This document shows, piece by piece, positions 36,915 through 47,156 of a DNA stretch of 64,000 nucleotides; the first letter of the stretch is position 1; each line of letters begins with the position of its first letter. The notes under the pieces are model-generated. The model made no database searches. It saw only the letters and a list, made by a program, of their open reading frames with translations, and was not told the DNA's origin. The position numbers and the translations under genes were made by a program. This DNA comes from Thiocapsa imhoffii. Lineage in GTDB: Bacteria; Pseudomonadota; Gammaproteobacteria; Chromatiales; Chromatiaceae. The stretch is from positions 207,182-271,181 of the forward strand of contig NZ_NRSD01000004.1 in assembly GCF_016583985.1 (NCBI RefSeq). Direction: 5' to 3'.

Positions 36915-37589
36915 TCAAGACGTGGGATGGGCTTGCGCCGCGGTTGCCAGAGGCTGTGGATCACCCCACCCGACCCGGAGCACCCCGACACCCAAGCCTT
37001 CGATCACGAGCTCTTGCGCGTTCAGATCCACGAGGATCGGAGCAAAATCCGGATTCTCGGCACGCAATTCCACCAGGTGCGCTGCCGCATCCGGTCGATA
37101 CAACCGCTTCACGGTGACCTCGTCGTCTAAGCGCGCCACGACGATCTGGCCACTCTGCGCCTGGGAGGTGGCATGGACGGCCAGGAGATCCCCGTGCAGG
37201 ATGCCGACATCGCGCATGCTGTCGCCGCGCACGCGCAGCAGATAGTCCGCGCGGGGTCGGAAGAGGTTCGGATCGATCCCACAGTCGTCCTCGACATGGT
37301 GCGCGGACAGGATCGGACGCCCGGCGGCAACCCGCCCGATGATCGGGAGCCGGCACTCGCCCTGGCACGGATTGGACCCGATCAGGCGAATGCCGCGCGA
37401 GCGGCCCGGCGTGAGTTCGATCACGCCACGACGCGCCAAGGCCCGCAAGTGGTCTTCTGCCGCGTTAGCGGAACGAAAGCCCAATTTCGCAGCGATCTCT
37501 GCGCGTGTTGGGGGCACGCCGGTCTCCTGAATATGAACCTTGATCAGCTCCAGGATCTGACCTTGACGTTGTGTCAATTCGCCACGCAT
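36915..37589 (-). CDS. lexA: SOS repressor LexA
   Basis: A 224-residue LexA. Winged HTH in the first 65 residues ([35 protein letters not shown]), self-cleavage site AAGRPI near residue 89, catalytic Ser in RGDSMRD and Lys in EVTVKRL. RecA-bound ssDNA triggers autocleavage and SOS induction. A LexA box covers its own promoter 32 bases upstream, so it is autoregulated. It is slightly longer than enteric LexA (202) because of a C-terminal tail. Divergent from nth. Confidence 0.95.
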   Translation of the reverse strand: MRGELTQRQGQILELIKVHIQETGVPPTRAEIAAKLGFRSANAAEDHLRALARRGVIELTPGRSRGIRLIGSNPCQGECRLPIIGRVAAGRPILSAHHVEDDCGIDPNLFRPRADYLLRVRGDSMRDVGILHGDLLAVHATSQAQSGQIVVARLDDEVTVKRLYRPDAAAHLVELRAENPDFAPILVDLNAQELVIEGLGVGVLRVGWGDPQPLATAAQAHPTS

Positions 37590-37620
37590 CGTGGTTGTTA
37601 TCTCTCTGCCACCGTCAAAG

Positions 37621-37653
37621 CTGATAGTTTATCCAGCAACCGGATCATTTCAA
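37621..37653 (-). promoter_or_regulatory. LexA box overlapping the lexA promoter
   Basis: CTGATAGTTTATCCAG (37621-37636) is a CTG-N10-CAG SOS box. Read on the minus strand, a -35 TTGAAA (37648-37653) and -10 TAAACT (37626-37631) are 16 bases apart, and the -10 lies inside the box, so LexA binding would block RNA polymerase. The lexA ATG is 32 bases downstream, with GAGAG as the likely binding site. Confidence 0.85.
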
Positions 37654-37774
37654 TCGCATTTCAGTATGCCGGTGCCGCGATCCTTCAGGCATGCCGTTCC
37701 CGTGCAGGATCTGGGATGCGATGATCCGCCGCAACCAGGCGGTCACGGCGCCGAGCAAACCTCATTGTGGTGTC

Positions 37775-38416
37775 ATGAATCAGAACAAGCGCATTCAGAT
37801 CTTCGAGCGATGGAGCGCAGCCAACCCGGCGCCGACGACCGAATTGATCCACGGCTCACCGTTCGAGTTGCTCATCGCCGTCATCCTCTCGGCGCAAGCC
37901 ACCGACAAATCCGTCAACAAGGCAACCCAGCCGCTCTTCGCGCGCGCCAATACAGCCTCGGCGATCCTCGCACTCGGCGAGGACGAACTCAGGACACACA
38001 TCCGCAACATCGGGCTGTTCAATAGCAAGGCGAAGAACATCATCAAGACCTGCGCCATCCTCGTCGCCGAGCATGAGGGGCAGGTTCCACGGGACCGTCA
38101 GGCTCTGGAGTCACTCCCGGGCGTCGGGCGCAAGACCGCCAATGTCGTTCTGAACACCGCTTTCGGAGAACTCACCATGGCGGTCGACACTCACATCTTC
38201 CGGGTCTCTAACCGGACGGGCATCGCACCGGGCAAGACACCACTCGCCGTCGAGCGAGCATTGCTCCGCCACATTCCAAAGCGCTTTCTCAAGAACGCCC
38301 ATCACTGGTTGATCCTGCATGGACGCTATACCTGTCTCGCGCGCAAGCCGCGCTGTCCCGAGTGTCTGATCGCCGATCTCTGCGACTATCGCGACAAGAC
38401 AGCAGCGGCGGTTTAA
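37775..38416 (+). CDS. nth: Endonuclease III
   Basis: A 213-residue DNA glycosylase/AP lyase for oxidised pyrimidines, co-linear with E. coli Nth. The HhH motif LPGVGRKTANVVLN has the catalytic Lys, VDTHIFRVSNRTG the catalytic Asp, and the C-terminal CLARKPRCPECLIADLC holds the four-Cys iron-sulfur cluster. The ATG at 37775 matches the family start. The gene is divergent from lexA; it is not obviously under the LexA box, which is placed for lexA. Confidence 0.96.
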   Translation: MNQNKRIQIFERWSAANPAPTTELIHGSPFELLIAVILSAQATDKSVNKATQPLFARANTASAILALGEDELRTHIRNIGLFNSKAKNIIKTCAILVAEHEGQVPRDRQALESLPGVGRKTANVVLNTAFGELTMAVDTHIFRVSNRTGIAPGKTPLAVERALLRHIPKRFLKNAHHWLILHGRYTCLARKPRCPECLIADLCDYRDKTAAAV

Positions 38417-38509
38417 CCCACTATGCTCTGACCCAATTGTGTTTTTGTGCGGGCTCGCCGTACGGCCGCCCCACGTCATCGAGATCCATCACGCCTGAAG
38501 GACGCCGAC

Positions 38510-38959
38510 ATGTTCCCCTCCGATCGTCAAGGCCATCGCAGGATCTTCATCCAGGCTTGGCAAAAGGCTCAAGCCGGCGTACCACTTGAGCCGCTGGAGG
38601 ATCAGATTGTGCTTCTCCTGCGCCAACATCCTGAATATCACGTCCACCTCGATGCGACCGAGACGCTGCTCGATCAGGACTTCCCACCTGAGCTAGGCCG
38701 GCCCAACCCCTTCCTTCACCTGGGCCTGCACCTTGCGATTCTCGAGCAACTCAGCATCGATCAGCCCACGGGCATTCGGCGACTCTATCAAGGGCTCATG
38801 CAAGCGACCGGTGGTGATGCCCATGCTAGCGAACACCAGATGATGGACTGTCTTGCCGAGGCCCTCTGGAGGTCGCAACGCAATCAGGCCCCCTTCGATG
38901 TGACGGGCTATCTCGATTGCATCAGACGGGCCGCGCAACCGGCTCGCTCACACCCATGA
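38510..38959 (+). CDS. DUF1841 family protein
   Basis: A 149-residue soluble protein with the DUF1841 pattern: FIQAWQKAQAGVPLEPLEDQIVLLLRQHPEYH, then NPFLHLGLHLAILEQL and HASEHQMMDCLAEALW. The regularly spaced His residues could bind metal; no function is established for this family. GAAGGA at seven bases supports the start. It follows nth by 93 bases on the same strand, a pairing seen in related proteobacteria. Confidence 0.9.
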   Translation: MFPSDRQGHRRIFIQAWQKAQAGVPLEPLEDQIVLLLRQHPEYHVHLDATETLLDQDFPPELGRPNPFLHLGLHLAILEQLSIDQPTGIRRLYQGLMQATGGDAHASEHQMMDCLAEALWRSQRNQAPFDVTGYLDCIRRAAQPARSHP

Positions 38960-39253
38960 CTTCCGCTCCGGGCCTGTTAAACTGAAGTTGACGGGTGCGC
39001 TGAACCAGCCGTCCAACCGAGGCCCCGGCTGACACTCGCATCCTCTTATGACCTTCGCTAGGGTCGCAGGAATCGCCAACGGCGGATCCTGACGCCAGCA
39101 TCCGTCGCAGCCGACGCCTCACCGGGGCGGCCCTGTGATCCAGGGGTTGCCGGCAATGCACGCGATGATCGCCAGCCCGCGCGAGAGGTCCGGTCCCGGT
39201 CGAGCACGACCGGGCTCAGAACGTCAGGCTCAAAACAGGAGTACCGCGACATC

Positions 39254-39685
39254 ATGTCAACCTGGATATTGGCCGCTGACAACAGCCGCGCGCGCATCTT
39301 CACTGCCACCAAGGCCACAGACCCACTGTATGAGATCCATACCCTTGCATTCCCCGAGGGCCGCCTGCACGAGGGCGACCTGACAACCGACAAGGGTGGA
39401 CGCGGACATGACAGCATTCGGGGCGCGCACGGAATCGACACGGAAGGGGCACATCGGCAGGAGAATGCGGAGCGCTTCGCGAGTCTTATCTGCGATACCC
39501 TGGAGACCGGCCGCAACAAGGGAGCGTTCCAAAAACTCTACGTGATCGCGGCCCCGGCGTTTCTCGGTCTCCTTCGCAAGCATCAATCCCCGCCTCTCAA
39601 GCAACTGGTTGCAGGCGAGATCGACAAGAATCTGACCACGCAACCGCCCGCGTCCATTCGCCAGAGCTTGCCAGACTTTCTTTGA
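39254..39685 (+). CDS. Host attachment family protein (eRF1-like fold)
   Basis: A 143-residue protein of the host-attachment family: WILAADNSRARIF at the start, a charged middle with RGHDSIRGAHGIDTEGAHRQENAERFASLIC, and KLYVIAAPAFLGLLRKHQSP followed by LVAGEIDKNLT. The family was named for an Agrobacterium plant-attachment locus and is related to archaeal/eukaryotic release factor domains (baeRF). In free-living bacteria its function is unknown. It lies 138 bases upstream of sthA on the same strand. Confidence 0.88.
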   Translation: MSTWILAADNSRARIFTATKATDPLYEIHTLAFPEGRLHEGDLTTDKGGRGHDSIRGAHGIDTEGAHRQENAERFASLICDTLETGRNKGAFQKLYVIAAPAFLGLLRKHQSPPLKQLVAGEIDKNLTTQPPASIRQSLPDFL

Positions 39686-39822
39686 CCCAACGCCTTCCCC
39701 GAGCCGCCTCGGGTGAGTGAGTGCGTCTGCACGCGGCGACACGGAAGTCGCCGTTCAGTATCCCGGAGGAAGGCCCCACCCCTCCCGTAACCGCCCTTGA
39801 CACCTCAGCGGAGACCGCCCCC

Positions 39823-41220
39823 ATGACCAGCAGGACCTACGACACCATCGTGATTGGCTCTGGCCCCGCAGGTGAGGGGGCCGCCATGAAGCTGGCCAAG
39901 GCAGGGCAGCGTGTTGCCGTGGTTGAGGTCCATGACGCCGTCGGCGGTGGATGCACCCATTGGGGCACCATCCCCAGCAAGGCATTGCGTCATTCGATCC
40001 AGATGCTGGCGGATTATCGTCGCAACCCTCTCTTCCAGCACACACAGCATCAAATCGAGGCGGCCTTTCCCGACCTCTTGCGTGCCGCTGACACGATCAT
40101 CAACGAGCAGGTAAGGACACGTTACCGCTACTATCAACGCAATCGCGTCGAAGTGGTGTTCGGGCGCGCGCGCTTCTTGGATCCCCAGCGCATCGAGGTG
40201 CAGCGCCCGGGAGGCATCGCCGAACAACTGCAAGCGCGGCACTTCGTCATCGCGACAGGATCTCGTCCCTACCAACCGGATGACGTCGACTTCAGCCATC
40301 CCTGCGTCTATGACAGCGATTCGATCCTCGCACTCCAGTACACGCCACGATCCATGACCATCTACGGCGCTGGGGTCATCGGCTGCGAATACGCCTCGAT
40401 CATGGCCGCACTCGACGTGAAGGTGAACCTGGTCAACACCCGCGACAGACTCCTGTCCTTCCTCGATGACGAGATCACGGACGCACTCGGCTACCACTTG
40501 CGTCAGCAAGGCGTGGTGATTCGGCACAACGAGACCTATTCGTACGTCGAGACACGTGACGACGGGATCGTGCTGCATTGCGCGTCGGGCAAAAAATTCA
40601 AGACCGACATCCTGCTGTGGGCCAATGGCCGCACCGGCAACACCCATGAACTCGCGCTCGACGCCATTGGTTTGACCGCCAACACGCGGGGCCAAATCGA
40701 GGTGAATAAGAGTTATCAGACAACGCACCCGCACATCTACGCGGTAGGTGACGTTGCGGGACCACCGGCGTTGGCCAGCGCCAGCTACGACCAGGGGCGT
40801 TTCGTTGGTGCCCACATCGCCGATGGGTCATGCGATTGGACCCTAATCGAGGAATTTCCGACGGGGATCTACACGGTTCCCGAGATCAGCTCCATCGGCC
40901 GCAGTGAACGGGAGCTCACCGCGCTGCAGATTCCCTACGAGGTCGCTCAGGCTGACTTCAAAAGCATCGCCCGCGCCCAGATCACCGGTCACACGGTCGG
41001 AATGCTCAAGCTGCTCTTCCATCGCGAGACGTTAGAGATCCTCGGGATCCACTGCTTCGGCGAGCAAGCCGCCGAGATCATTCACATCGGCCAGGCCATC
41101 ATGTCGCAGCCAGGCGCGGGGAACAACCTGCGCTATTTCACGGAGACGACCTTCAACTACCCGACCATGGCCGAGGCCTATCGGGTTGCCGCGCTCAACG
41201 GTCTGAATCGGCTCTTCTAA
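39823..41220 (+). CDS. sthA: Soluble pyridine nucleotide transhydrogenase
   Basis: A 465-residue flavoprotein of the disulfide reductase fold, the same length as E. coli SthA. FAD site [13 protein letters not shown] at the N-terminus; the redox disulfide region reads [16 protein letters not shown], with the second Cys replaced by Thr, as typical of SthA. The NAD(P) site [13 protein letters not shown] and second FAD motif [13 protein letters not shown] are intact. It re-oxidises NADPH with NAD+. The start at 39823 has GGAG eight bases upstream. It converges on gshA with 13 bases between stops. Confidence 0.95.
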   Translation: MTSRTYDTIVIGSGPAGEGAAMKLAKAGQRVAVVEVHDAVGGGCTHWGTIPSKALRHSIQMLADYRRNPLFQHTQHQIEAAFPDLLRAADTIINEQVRTRYRYYQRNRVEVVFGRARFLDPQRIEVQRPGGIAEQLQARHFVIATGSRPYQPDDVDFSHPCVYDSDSILALQYTPRSMTIYGAGVIGCEYASIMAALDVKVNLVNTRDRLLSFLDDEITDALGYHLRQQGVVIRHNETYSYVETRDDGIVLHCASGKKFKTDILLWANGRTGNTHELALDAIGLTANTRGQIEVNKSYQTTHPHIYAVGDVAGPPALASASYDQGRFVGAHIADGSCDWTLIEEFPTGIYTVPEISSIGRSERELTALQIPYEVAQADFKSIARAQITGHTVGMLKLLFHRETLEILGIHCFGEQAAEIIHIGQAIMSQPGAGNNLRYFTETTFNYPTMAEAYRVAALNGLNRLF

Positions 41221-41233
41221 ATCACGACGTCCA

Positions 41234-42826
41234 TCACCCGAGCGAGGGCTCGTCCATGGCGCGCCCCTGCGCCATGTAATCGGCCAGAAAACGGTCAAAA
41301 TCGCGGTCATCCGCGGCCTCGATCGCCGCCTGCCGCGCCAGCGAATCGACCGCCAGGTGGTCGAGCAGGGCTTCGCGTTGTGGATCGATTCGATGCTGCT
41401 CGAAGGTGTGCCGATGCGCGATGGCGTGCCGCAAGGCAAAGCGAAAAAAGCTCTCCCCCGATGCGCGCATCTGGGCAAGAATCTGGGCAGACGGCGTCGC
41501 CTCGGGTTCCAGGACCTTGTCCCGTTGCCGCGCGACACTCTCGCCATAGGGGCCAGAAGAGGCCCCATCGAGCAGTTCCGCACACCCCACCATGTCGTCG
41601 AGAATCTCATGCGCCCAGGCTCGTAACGGAACCTGGGCGCGGGAACGCCAGAGACTCAGCCCGGGTGCGCGTCCATGGTGTGCCGTCAGCACCTGATTCT
41701 CGTCGATCTCGCGCCGCTCGCGTGCGGCGATGCGAGGACTGTCGAGGAGGAAACAATGGAGCATCAAGATCTCGAAAAAGCGAATCTGCTCGGCAGTCAC
41801 GCCCACGGGTGAAAAGATATTGATGTCCGGTGAGCGCAATTCGACATAGCGGATCCCGCGCCGGCGCAGCGCCATGGTTGGGCGCTCCATCCAGCCGGTG
41901 ATCTGTTTTGGGCGCACCGTGCTGTAATACTCGTTCTCGATCTGCAGCACGTTCGCATTGAGCTGCTCATAGCGCTCGCCCACCTTGATGCCGATTTTTT
42001 CATACTGTGGACAAGGAGTCTCGATCGCCCAGGTCAGGCTCCGAATATAGGAATCGAGGCTATCGTAGCTCGCCTTCATTCCCGTACCCTGCTCTTGCTG
42101 ATTCTGGTAACCGATATCGCCCATCCGCAAGGAGGTGGCAAAAGGATAATAGAGCGTGTGCGGATCGAAGACCTCCAGATCGGTCTCCTGACCCTCGACG
42201 AAGCTCGCGCAGACCGCGGGCGAGGCGCCAAAGAGATAGGGCACGAGCCACCCAATACGCTGCAGATTGCGAATCATGCCCATCTGCGCATCAGAGCGAA
42301 AGACGACATCCGCTTCTTTCACGCCTTGAAGCGCGCCATAGAGCTCGAAGAAGCCGTCGGTGAAGGAGAAGTTGAAGTGCAGCCCGGCAATGACCTGCAT
42401 GGTGCGTCCGTAACGATTCGCCAGCCCGCGCCGGTAGACGGTCTTCATGGTGGCCGCATTCGAACTCCCATACGAGGCCAGCGGAATGCCCGCGCCGCCA
42501 TCGATCACGCAGGGCATGCTGGTCGGCCAGATCAGTTCTTCGCCAAGGTGCCGATAGGCGTAGGCATGCAGATCCGCCATCAAGGCAAGGGCTTCATCCA
42601 CCAACGCTGTTGGGGGGGTAATGAACTCCAGTAACGCCTCGGAAAAATCCGTGGTCAAATGCGGATGTGTCAGCGCCGAGCCGAGCGCACGCGGATGCGC
42701 CGTGGTCGCCAGTCGTCCCGATGGCGACGCCCTGAGCCCTTCCTTTTCCAATCCGATGAGATTACCTTGGAGCTGCTCAGTCGCGCCCTCACAGCTCAGG
42801 CGAGCAATGCGCGCTGCGAGATCCAT
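41234..42826 (-). CDS. gshA: Glutamate-cysteine ligase
   Basis: A 530-residue type-1 (gammaproteobacterial) GshA. LIGLEKEGLRASPSGRLA near residue 25, FSEALLEFITPP, the RYGRTMQVIAGLHFNFSF block, and YVELRSPDINIFSPVGV match the family; the length is close to 518. It makes gamma-glutamylcysteine, the limiting step of glutathione synthesis. The frame is open to 42889, but family alignment favours the ATG at 42826; neither start has a strong binding site. Divergent from the DsrE-family gene. Confidence 0.94.
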   Translation of the reverse strand: MDLAARIARLSCEGATEQLQGNLIGLEKEGLRASPSGRLATTAHPRALGSALTHPHLTTDFSEALLEFITPPTALVDEALALMADLHAYAYRHLGEELIWPTSMPCVIDGGAGIPLASYGSSNAATMKTVYRRGLANRYGRTMQVIAGLHFNFSFTDGFFELYGALQGVKEADVVFRSDAQMGMIRNLQRIGWLVPYLFGASPAVCASFVEGQETDLEVFDPHTLYYPFATSLRMGDIGYQNQQEQGTGMKASYDSLDSYIRSLTWAIETPCPQYEKIGIKVGERYEQLNANVLQIENEYYSTVRPKQITGWMERPTMALRRRGIRYVELRSPDINIFSPVGVTAEQIRFFEILMLHCFLLDSPRIAARERREIDENQVLTAHHGRAPGLSLWRSRAQVPLRAWAHEILDDMVGCAELLDGASSGPYGESVARQRDKVLEPEATPSAQILAQMRASGESFFRFALRHAIAHRHTFEQHRIDPQREALLDHLAVDSLARQAAIEAADDRDFDRFLADYMAQGRAMDEPSLG

Positions 42827-43117
42827 CCGGGGTCGATTCAAAGTGTGTTCCTGCGATCGGCTGTTCGTCACTGGGGCGCATGCATCCACTACCGCAACGG
42901 CGCATGAATGAGGTTCAAACGAGCTGGTTCAACCGACCAAGATACCGATCACAGGCTCACGCGTCGAGTCGCGCGTACCCGGAACACCAGAAAACGAGGA
43001 TCTGGAGTGCTGCCATGAGGTGCTCCACGCACGATCCCTTGCAGTCTCCTCCTCACCGCCCGGGCGCGCCTCTGGACACCGGCGCCTCACCACAACCACG
43101 ACCGAGAGGATCACAAC

Positions 43118-43642
43118 ATGTCTCGCCCCACCACTCCGTCCGTCTCCAGCATCCTGTCCAGCGTCCTGCTTGGCGTTTGTCTGCTCAGTCTCCCGCTGGG
43201 ATTGACTGCCGCTGAAAAACCCGATGATCACCGGGCCTTGGAGGGTGTGACATCCGGCAAGGTTGCCTGGGACATCAATATGGGCAATGCCCGATCACTC
43301 AGTCTCTATTTAAAGGTCATCGATGAAACCTACGAGGACCTGAAGCGTCAAGGGGTCGAGCCAGACATGGTCTTCACCTTCCGTGGCCCGTCCTTGCCTT
43401 TGATCTCGACCGAGCACGAGGATGTGCCCCTCGACGAGGAGGAACACATCGAGGCGATCGCATCCCAGATTAAGGATCTGCTCGCCAAGCCCGGGGTGCG
43501 CATGGAGGCCTGCTCGATTGCCGCTCGCCTGTTTGGGGTGGAACGCGCAACCCTATTGCCCGGGATCGATTTCGTCGGCAACACCTTCGTCTCCCAGATC
43601 GGCTATCAGAACCAAGGCTACGCCAGCATCCCCATTTTCTGA
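43118..43642 (+). CDS. Exported DsrE-family protein
   Basis: A 174-residue protein with a signal peptide (about 1-31, ending LTAA) and a DsrE/DsrF-like fold: KVAWDINMGNARSLSLYLKVI, MVFTFRGPSLPLI, then a single Cys in VRMEACSIAARLFGV (about residue 129). Cytoplasmic DsrE proteins pass sulfur via persulfides; exported relatives are common in sulfur-oxidising bacteria and their role is not settled. AGAGGA seven bases before the ATG supports the start. A hairpin follows the stop. Confidence 0.82.
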   Translation: MSRPTTPSVSSILSSVLLGVCLLSLPLGLTAAEKPDDHRALEGVTSGKVAWDINMGNARSLSLYLKVIDETYEDLKRQGVEPDMVFTFRGPSLPLISTEHEDVPLDEEEHIEAIASQIKDLLAKPGVRMEACSIAARLFGVERATLLPGIDFVGNTFVSQIGYQNQGYASIPIF

Positions 43643-43649
43643 GCCATGG

Positions 43650-43674
43650 CGTGCCGGGTGGACGGCCCGGCACG
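43650..43674 (+). terminator. Hairpin after the DsrE-family gene
   Basis: CGTGCCGGG (43650-43658) pairs with CCCGGCACG (43666-43674), loop of seven, starting 8 bases after the stop. No T-run follows; probably a transcript-end hairpin. Confidence 0.6.
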
Positions 43675-43862
43675 TACCGAACATCGTTCCATTGCGTGCA
43701 AGGATGGCTAGACCGCTCGGGCGGTGGCCACGAGCGGAGCTTCTCTTGTCGCGCGATGCCTGACTGAGATCGCGGTCTGTTGTTCAGCAGAACCTCTGGC
43801 CTGGGGGCGAGACGCTACTGCACGCCCAACCAGCCCGATCAGCGGGCGTCTGGTCTCGTGCG

Positions 43863-45962
43863 TCAGTCCCGCATGACGGCGCGCGGACGATCAGTGCGAT
43901 CGAGCAGGATGCTATCGGCGAGGATGCGCGCGGCCTCGTCGACCTGAATGCGCGCGATCACCTCACGCTGCGCGTCGAGCTTGTCTTCGTCGATCTGTTC
44001 CGCGTCTTCATCAATCGGCTCCATGCCGCGTGTGCGCAGAAAACTCTCCTGCTGCTGCTTAAAGACGCTGCCACGACGCTCATCCTCCGCGCGACGCACA
44101 TCCTCCCGCAGCGAGACCTGAGACTGGGCTTCCACATCGCGCATCAGCTTATTGCGTTCGATCAGCATCGCGAAACCGGGGTCACGCGACACCCGATCCG
44201 CTGATTTCAAGGCCAGCAGCTCGACACTGATGGAGCCGACCTTCTTGTAGTCCGCCGCGCGGATCCGCGTCCAGGGTAAGGCGTTGTCGAGGGCGCGCTC
44301 GCCATGATCAGTGACGAACTCCGCTGTCGGGAAGCGAATATCCGGCTCGACCCCACGGAGCTGGGTGCTGCCTCCACTGATGCGGAAGAATTCCGCCATC
44401 GTCAACCGTAAACGACCGAGGTTATTCTGCTCACCCGGTACATATCGGTTCAGGTCGATGAGGGTTTGAACCGTCCCCTTGCCAAAGGTCGGCTCACCGA
44501 TCACGAGTCCTCTCCCATAATCTTGAATCGCACCGGCAAAGATCTCCGAAGCCGAGGCACTGTCACGATCGACCAAGACCGCGAGCGGGCCTCGATAGGC
44601 CAAGCCGGGTTCGGGGTCACGCTCGACCTCGACCTTACCGGTGGAGTCCTTAACCTGGACCACCGGGCCGGTATCGATGAAGAGCCCGGTCAATGAGGTC
44701 GCTTCGGTGAGCGATCCCCCCCCGTTCCCCCGCAGATCGATCAGAATGCCGTCGACGCCCTGCATCACCAGTGCATCGATCAACCGCCGAACGTCTCGGG
44801 TGGTGCTGCGAAAATTCCGGTCCCCAGAACCCTCGGCCTGGAAATCGCGATAAAAGGCGGGGATCTCGACGACCCCGATGCGCAGACCAGGCGCATTGCC
44901 GAGGTCATCGATCACAAAGCTTTTCGCTGCCTGATCCTCGAGCTTGATCTCATTGCGCACCAGCGACACCTCGCGGACGCGCCCGGTCATCGCGGCGGAT
45001 TTCGGGAGCAGTTGCAGACGCACGACCGAGCCCTTGGGCCCACGGATCTTGTCGACCACATCCTGTAGACGCCAGCCCACCACATCCTCGATTGGCCCCT
45101 CAAGACCCTGCGCGACACCGACGATGCGATCTCCCGTCTGGACCTGTCCCGACTCGCGCGCCGGCCCACCGGGAACGGTACTTTGGATCACCGTGTAGTC
45201 GTTATCCGCCCGCAGCACGGCGCCGATCCCCTCCAGCGACAGCTTCATGCTGATGTCGAAATTCTCCGACGTACTCGGCGACATGTAGCTGGTATGCGGC
45301 TCGAGAGTCTGGGTGAAGGCGTTCATGAAGGTCTGGAACACATCATCCCCGTCGAATTGTTGGGTTCGGCGGGCTAGGCCCTCGTAGCGCTTGCGCAAGC
45401 GATCGCGGATCTCCTCATCGGGTTTGCCTGCCATGCGCAGACTCAGAAAATCATTCTTCACGCGCTGACGCCAACGCTCATCGAGTTCCGCGCCGTCCTT
45501 CGCCCACGGCGTTTGTTCCGCATCGAGCACAAAGGTCTCGTCGATCCCGAAGTCGAAATCCTGTGCGAGGAGTCGTTTCGCATGCTCAACCCGCTCATCG
45601 ACGCGCATGCGATAAACCCGGAAGACATCGAAGGCCAGACCCAATTCACCACGCCGCAGCCCCTGCTCGAGTCGTCTTGCGCCGCTCTGGAAGCGGTCGA
45701 TATCACGAGCAAGGAAGAATGACCGCGCGGGGTCGAGTGCCTTCAGGTAGTTCGTGAGCACCGATTGGGCAAAGGCGTTGTCGAGTGTGATTTTGCGATA
45801 ATGAAAGCGCTCAAGAACACGGTTAATGACGACCGCGGACTTTTCCTGCGAGGGGCTCGGAAAAAGTTCCGAGAGTGGGATCTGGCGCGGCGCGGCGCCG
45901 GCCAGCGTCGCAACACAGAGTGCAATGAATCCGATAACGAAGCGTTTGGTGCGCAGTCTCAT
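43863..45962 (-). CDS. prc: Tail-specific periplasmic protease Prc
   Basis: A 699-residue exported S41 protease. Signal peptide (about 1-24), N-terminal helical domain, PDZ domain (GGPARESGQVQTGDRIVGV, about 240-300) and the S41 protease core: VDRDSASASEIFAGAI with the catalytic Ser and EPTFGKGTVQ with the catalytic Lys. A C-terminal DUF3340-type region completes the Prc/Tsp form. It degrades C-terminally tagged periplasmic proteins and processes PBP3. The ATG at 45962 follows the family start. It lies 165 bases from the def operon on the same strand. Confidence 0.95.
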   Translation of the reverse strand: MRLRTKRFVIGFIALCVATLAGAAPRQIPLSELFPSPSQEKSAVVINRVLERFHYRKITLDNAFAQSVLTNYLKALDPARSFFLARDIDRFQSGARRLEQGLRRGELGLAFDVFRVYRMRVDERVEHAKRLLAQDFDFGIDETFVLDAEQTPWAKDGAELDERWRQRVKNDFLSLRMAGKPDEEIRDRLRKRYEGLARRTQQFDGDDVFQTFMNAFTQTLEPHTSYMSPSTSENFDISMKLSLEGIGAVLRADNDYTVIQSTVPGGPARESGQVQTGDRIVGVAQGLEGPIEDVVGWRLQDVVDKIRGPKGSVVRLQLLPKSAAMTGRVREVSLVRNEIKLEDQAAKSFVIDDLGNAPGLRIGVVEIPAFYRDFQAEGSGDRNFRSTTRDVRRLIDALVMQGVDGILIDLRGNGGGSLTEATSLTGLFIDTGPVVQVKDSTGKVEVERDPEPGLAYRGPLAVLVDRDSASASEIFAGAIQDYGRGLVIGEPTFGKGTVQTLIDLNRYVPGEQNNLGRLRLTMAEFFRISGGSTQLRGVEPDIRFPTAEFVTDHGERALDNALPWTRIRAADYKKVGSISVELLALKSADRVSRDPGFAMLIERNKLMRDVEAQSQVSLREDVRRAEDERRGSVFKQQQESFLRTRGMEPIDEDAEQIDEDKLDAQREVIARIQVDEAARILADSILLDRTDRPRAVMRD

Positions 45963-46127
45963 GGTCGATTCTCGTCTTTCGATCTCTGTGCACAGAGACA
46001 ACATTGGTCACGCGCGGTTCGGCAGCGATGGGGCCCGGGTCCTCGTCTCCGCGGCATCAGCCAGTAGCATCGCGCTTGCGACGTTCAAGCGTCGCGCATC
46101 GTCACCACTGAGACATGGGGGCTGCGG

Positions 46128-46631
46128 TCACGTTTGATACACCTTTCGCCGGTACAGGTCAGTGCGGCGGCTGACCACCCGATCGACGAACAAGAGACCG
46201 TCGAGGTGATCGAGTTCATGCTGCACGGCACGCGCCTCGAAGCCCTCCATCTCGAAAGCGAGCTCCTGGCCCTCGAGATCCTGCGCCTTGAGCTGGATGT
46301 GCGTGGCACGGATCACATTCCCGGTATAGTCGGGAACGGAGAGACACCCCTCACGCCCGATGGCGAAGCCGTCCCAATGTACGATCTCGGGGTTGATCAG
46401 GATCAGATGGCCATGGTTCGGCGTCTTGCGCCGACCGGAGACATCGACGATCACGATGCGCTGGAAGCATCCCACTTGTGGCGCGGCGATCCCCACCGCG
46501 GCCGGTCCAGCACGACGCGTCTCCTCGAGGTCCGCCACGAAGTCGCGCAAGGCGGCATCGAAGATCTCCACTGGACGCGAACTCTGGCCAAGACGCGGAT
46601 CGGGCAACGTCAGGATCTCGAGGATCGCCAT
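46128..46631 (-). CDS. def: Peptide deformylase
   Basis: A 167-residue deformylase. Motif 1 reads AVGIAAPQ (Ala in place of the usual first Gly), motif 2 EGCLSVP has the metal-binding Cys, and motif 3 QHELDH the two His and catalytic Glu. It removes formyl from the initiator Met of new proteins. It is not next to fmt, so a second, canonical def may exist elsewhere. It starts 3 bases after the ACT-domain gene and ends the rluD unit. Confidence 0.93.
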   Translation of the reverse strand: MAILEILTLPDPRLGQSSRPVEIFDAALRDFVADLEETRRAGPAAVGIAAPQVGCFQRIVIVDVSGRRKTPNHGHLILINPEIVHWDGFAIGREGCLSVPDYTGNVIRATHIQLKAQDLEGQELAFEMEGFEARAVQHELDHLDGLLFVDRVVSRRTDLYRRKVYQT

Positions 46632-46634
46632 GGT

Positions 46635-47156
46635 TCAACCAATTAGAAGATCGACCGAGGCAACGTCGACCGACACCCCATCATCGCTCAGCATGGCGAG
46701 CGCGGCGCGCACCGACTCGATGCTCCGCTCGCAAAAGCCTTGGATGCTCATGATGTAGAGGGGGCGTTCGGCATCACCCGCGACATCGGACTCGAGTTCC
46801 AGGACATGGAATCCCTGCGCGGCGAGGATGCCCGTGACATCCGCGACCAGACCCGCCCGATCAGCGCCAAAAACCCGGACTTGGAGATTGGGAAGCAGAT
46901 GTTGGTGCAGTCCTCCAGGCGCGGGCTCGAGATGGATGCGCAGACCCAACTCCTCGGCGATCGGGCGCAATGCCGCGGTGAGATCCGCGCGACGCTCACC
47001 CCCACTCACCATCAGCATCATCGTGAAGCAACCGCCTAGGCGGATCATCGAGGCCTCACCGAGATTGCAGCCGTGCAGGTAGAGGGCGCGCGTGACCCGC
47101 GCAACGATTCCCGGACGGTCCGCACCGACCAAGGTCAACATGCTCCAATCAGGCAT
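46635..47156 (-). CDS. Two-ACT-domain protein, GcvR-like
   Basis: A 173-residue protein made of two ACT domains: residues 3-75 (LTLVGADRPGIVARVTRAL) and 93-168 (VRVFGADRAGLVADVTGIL). This is the GcvR layout, a regulator that binds glycine and restrains GcvA in enteric bacteria; no gcvA is here, so the target is unknown. The ATG at 47156 has GGAGG eight bases upstream and overlaps pgeF by 8 bases; an ATG at 47171 is less likely. Confidence 0.82.
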   Translation of the reverse strand: MPDWSMLTLVGADRPGIVARVTRALYLHGCNLGEASMIRLGGCFTMMLMVSGGERRADLTAALRPIAEELGLRIHLEPAPGGLHQHLLPNLQVRVFGADRAGLVADVTGILAAQGFHVLELESDVAGDAERPLYIMSIQGFCERSIESVRAALAMLSDDGVSVDVASVDLLIG

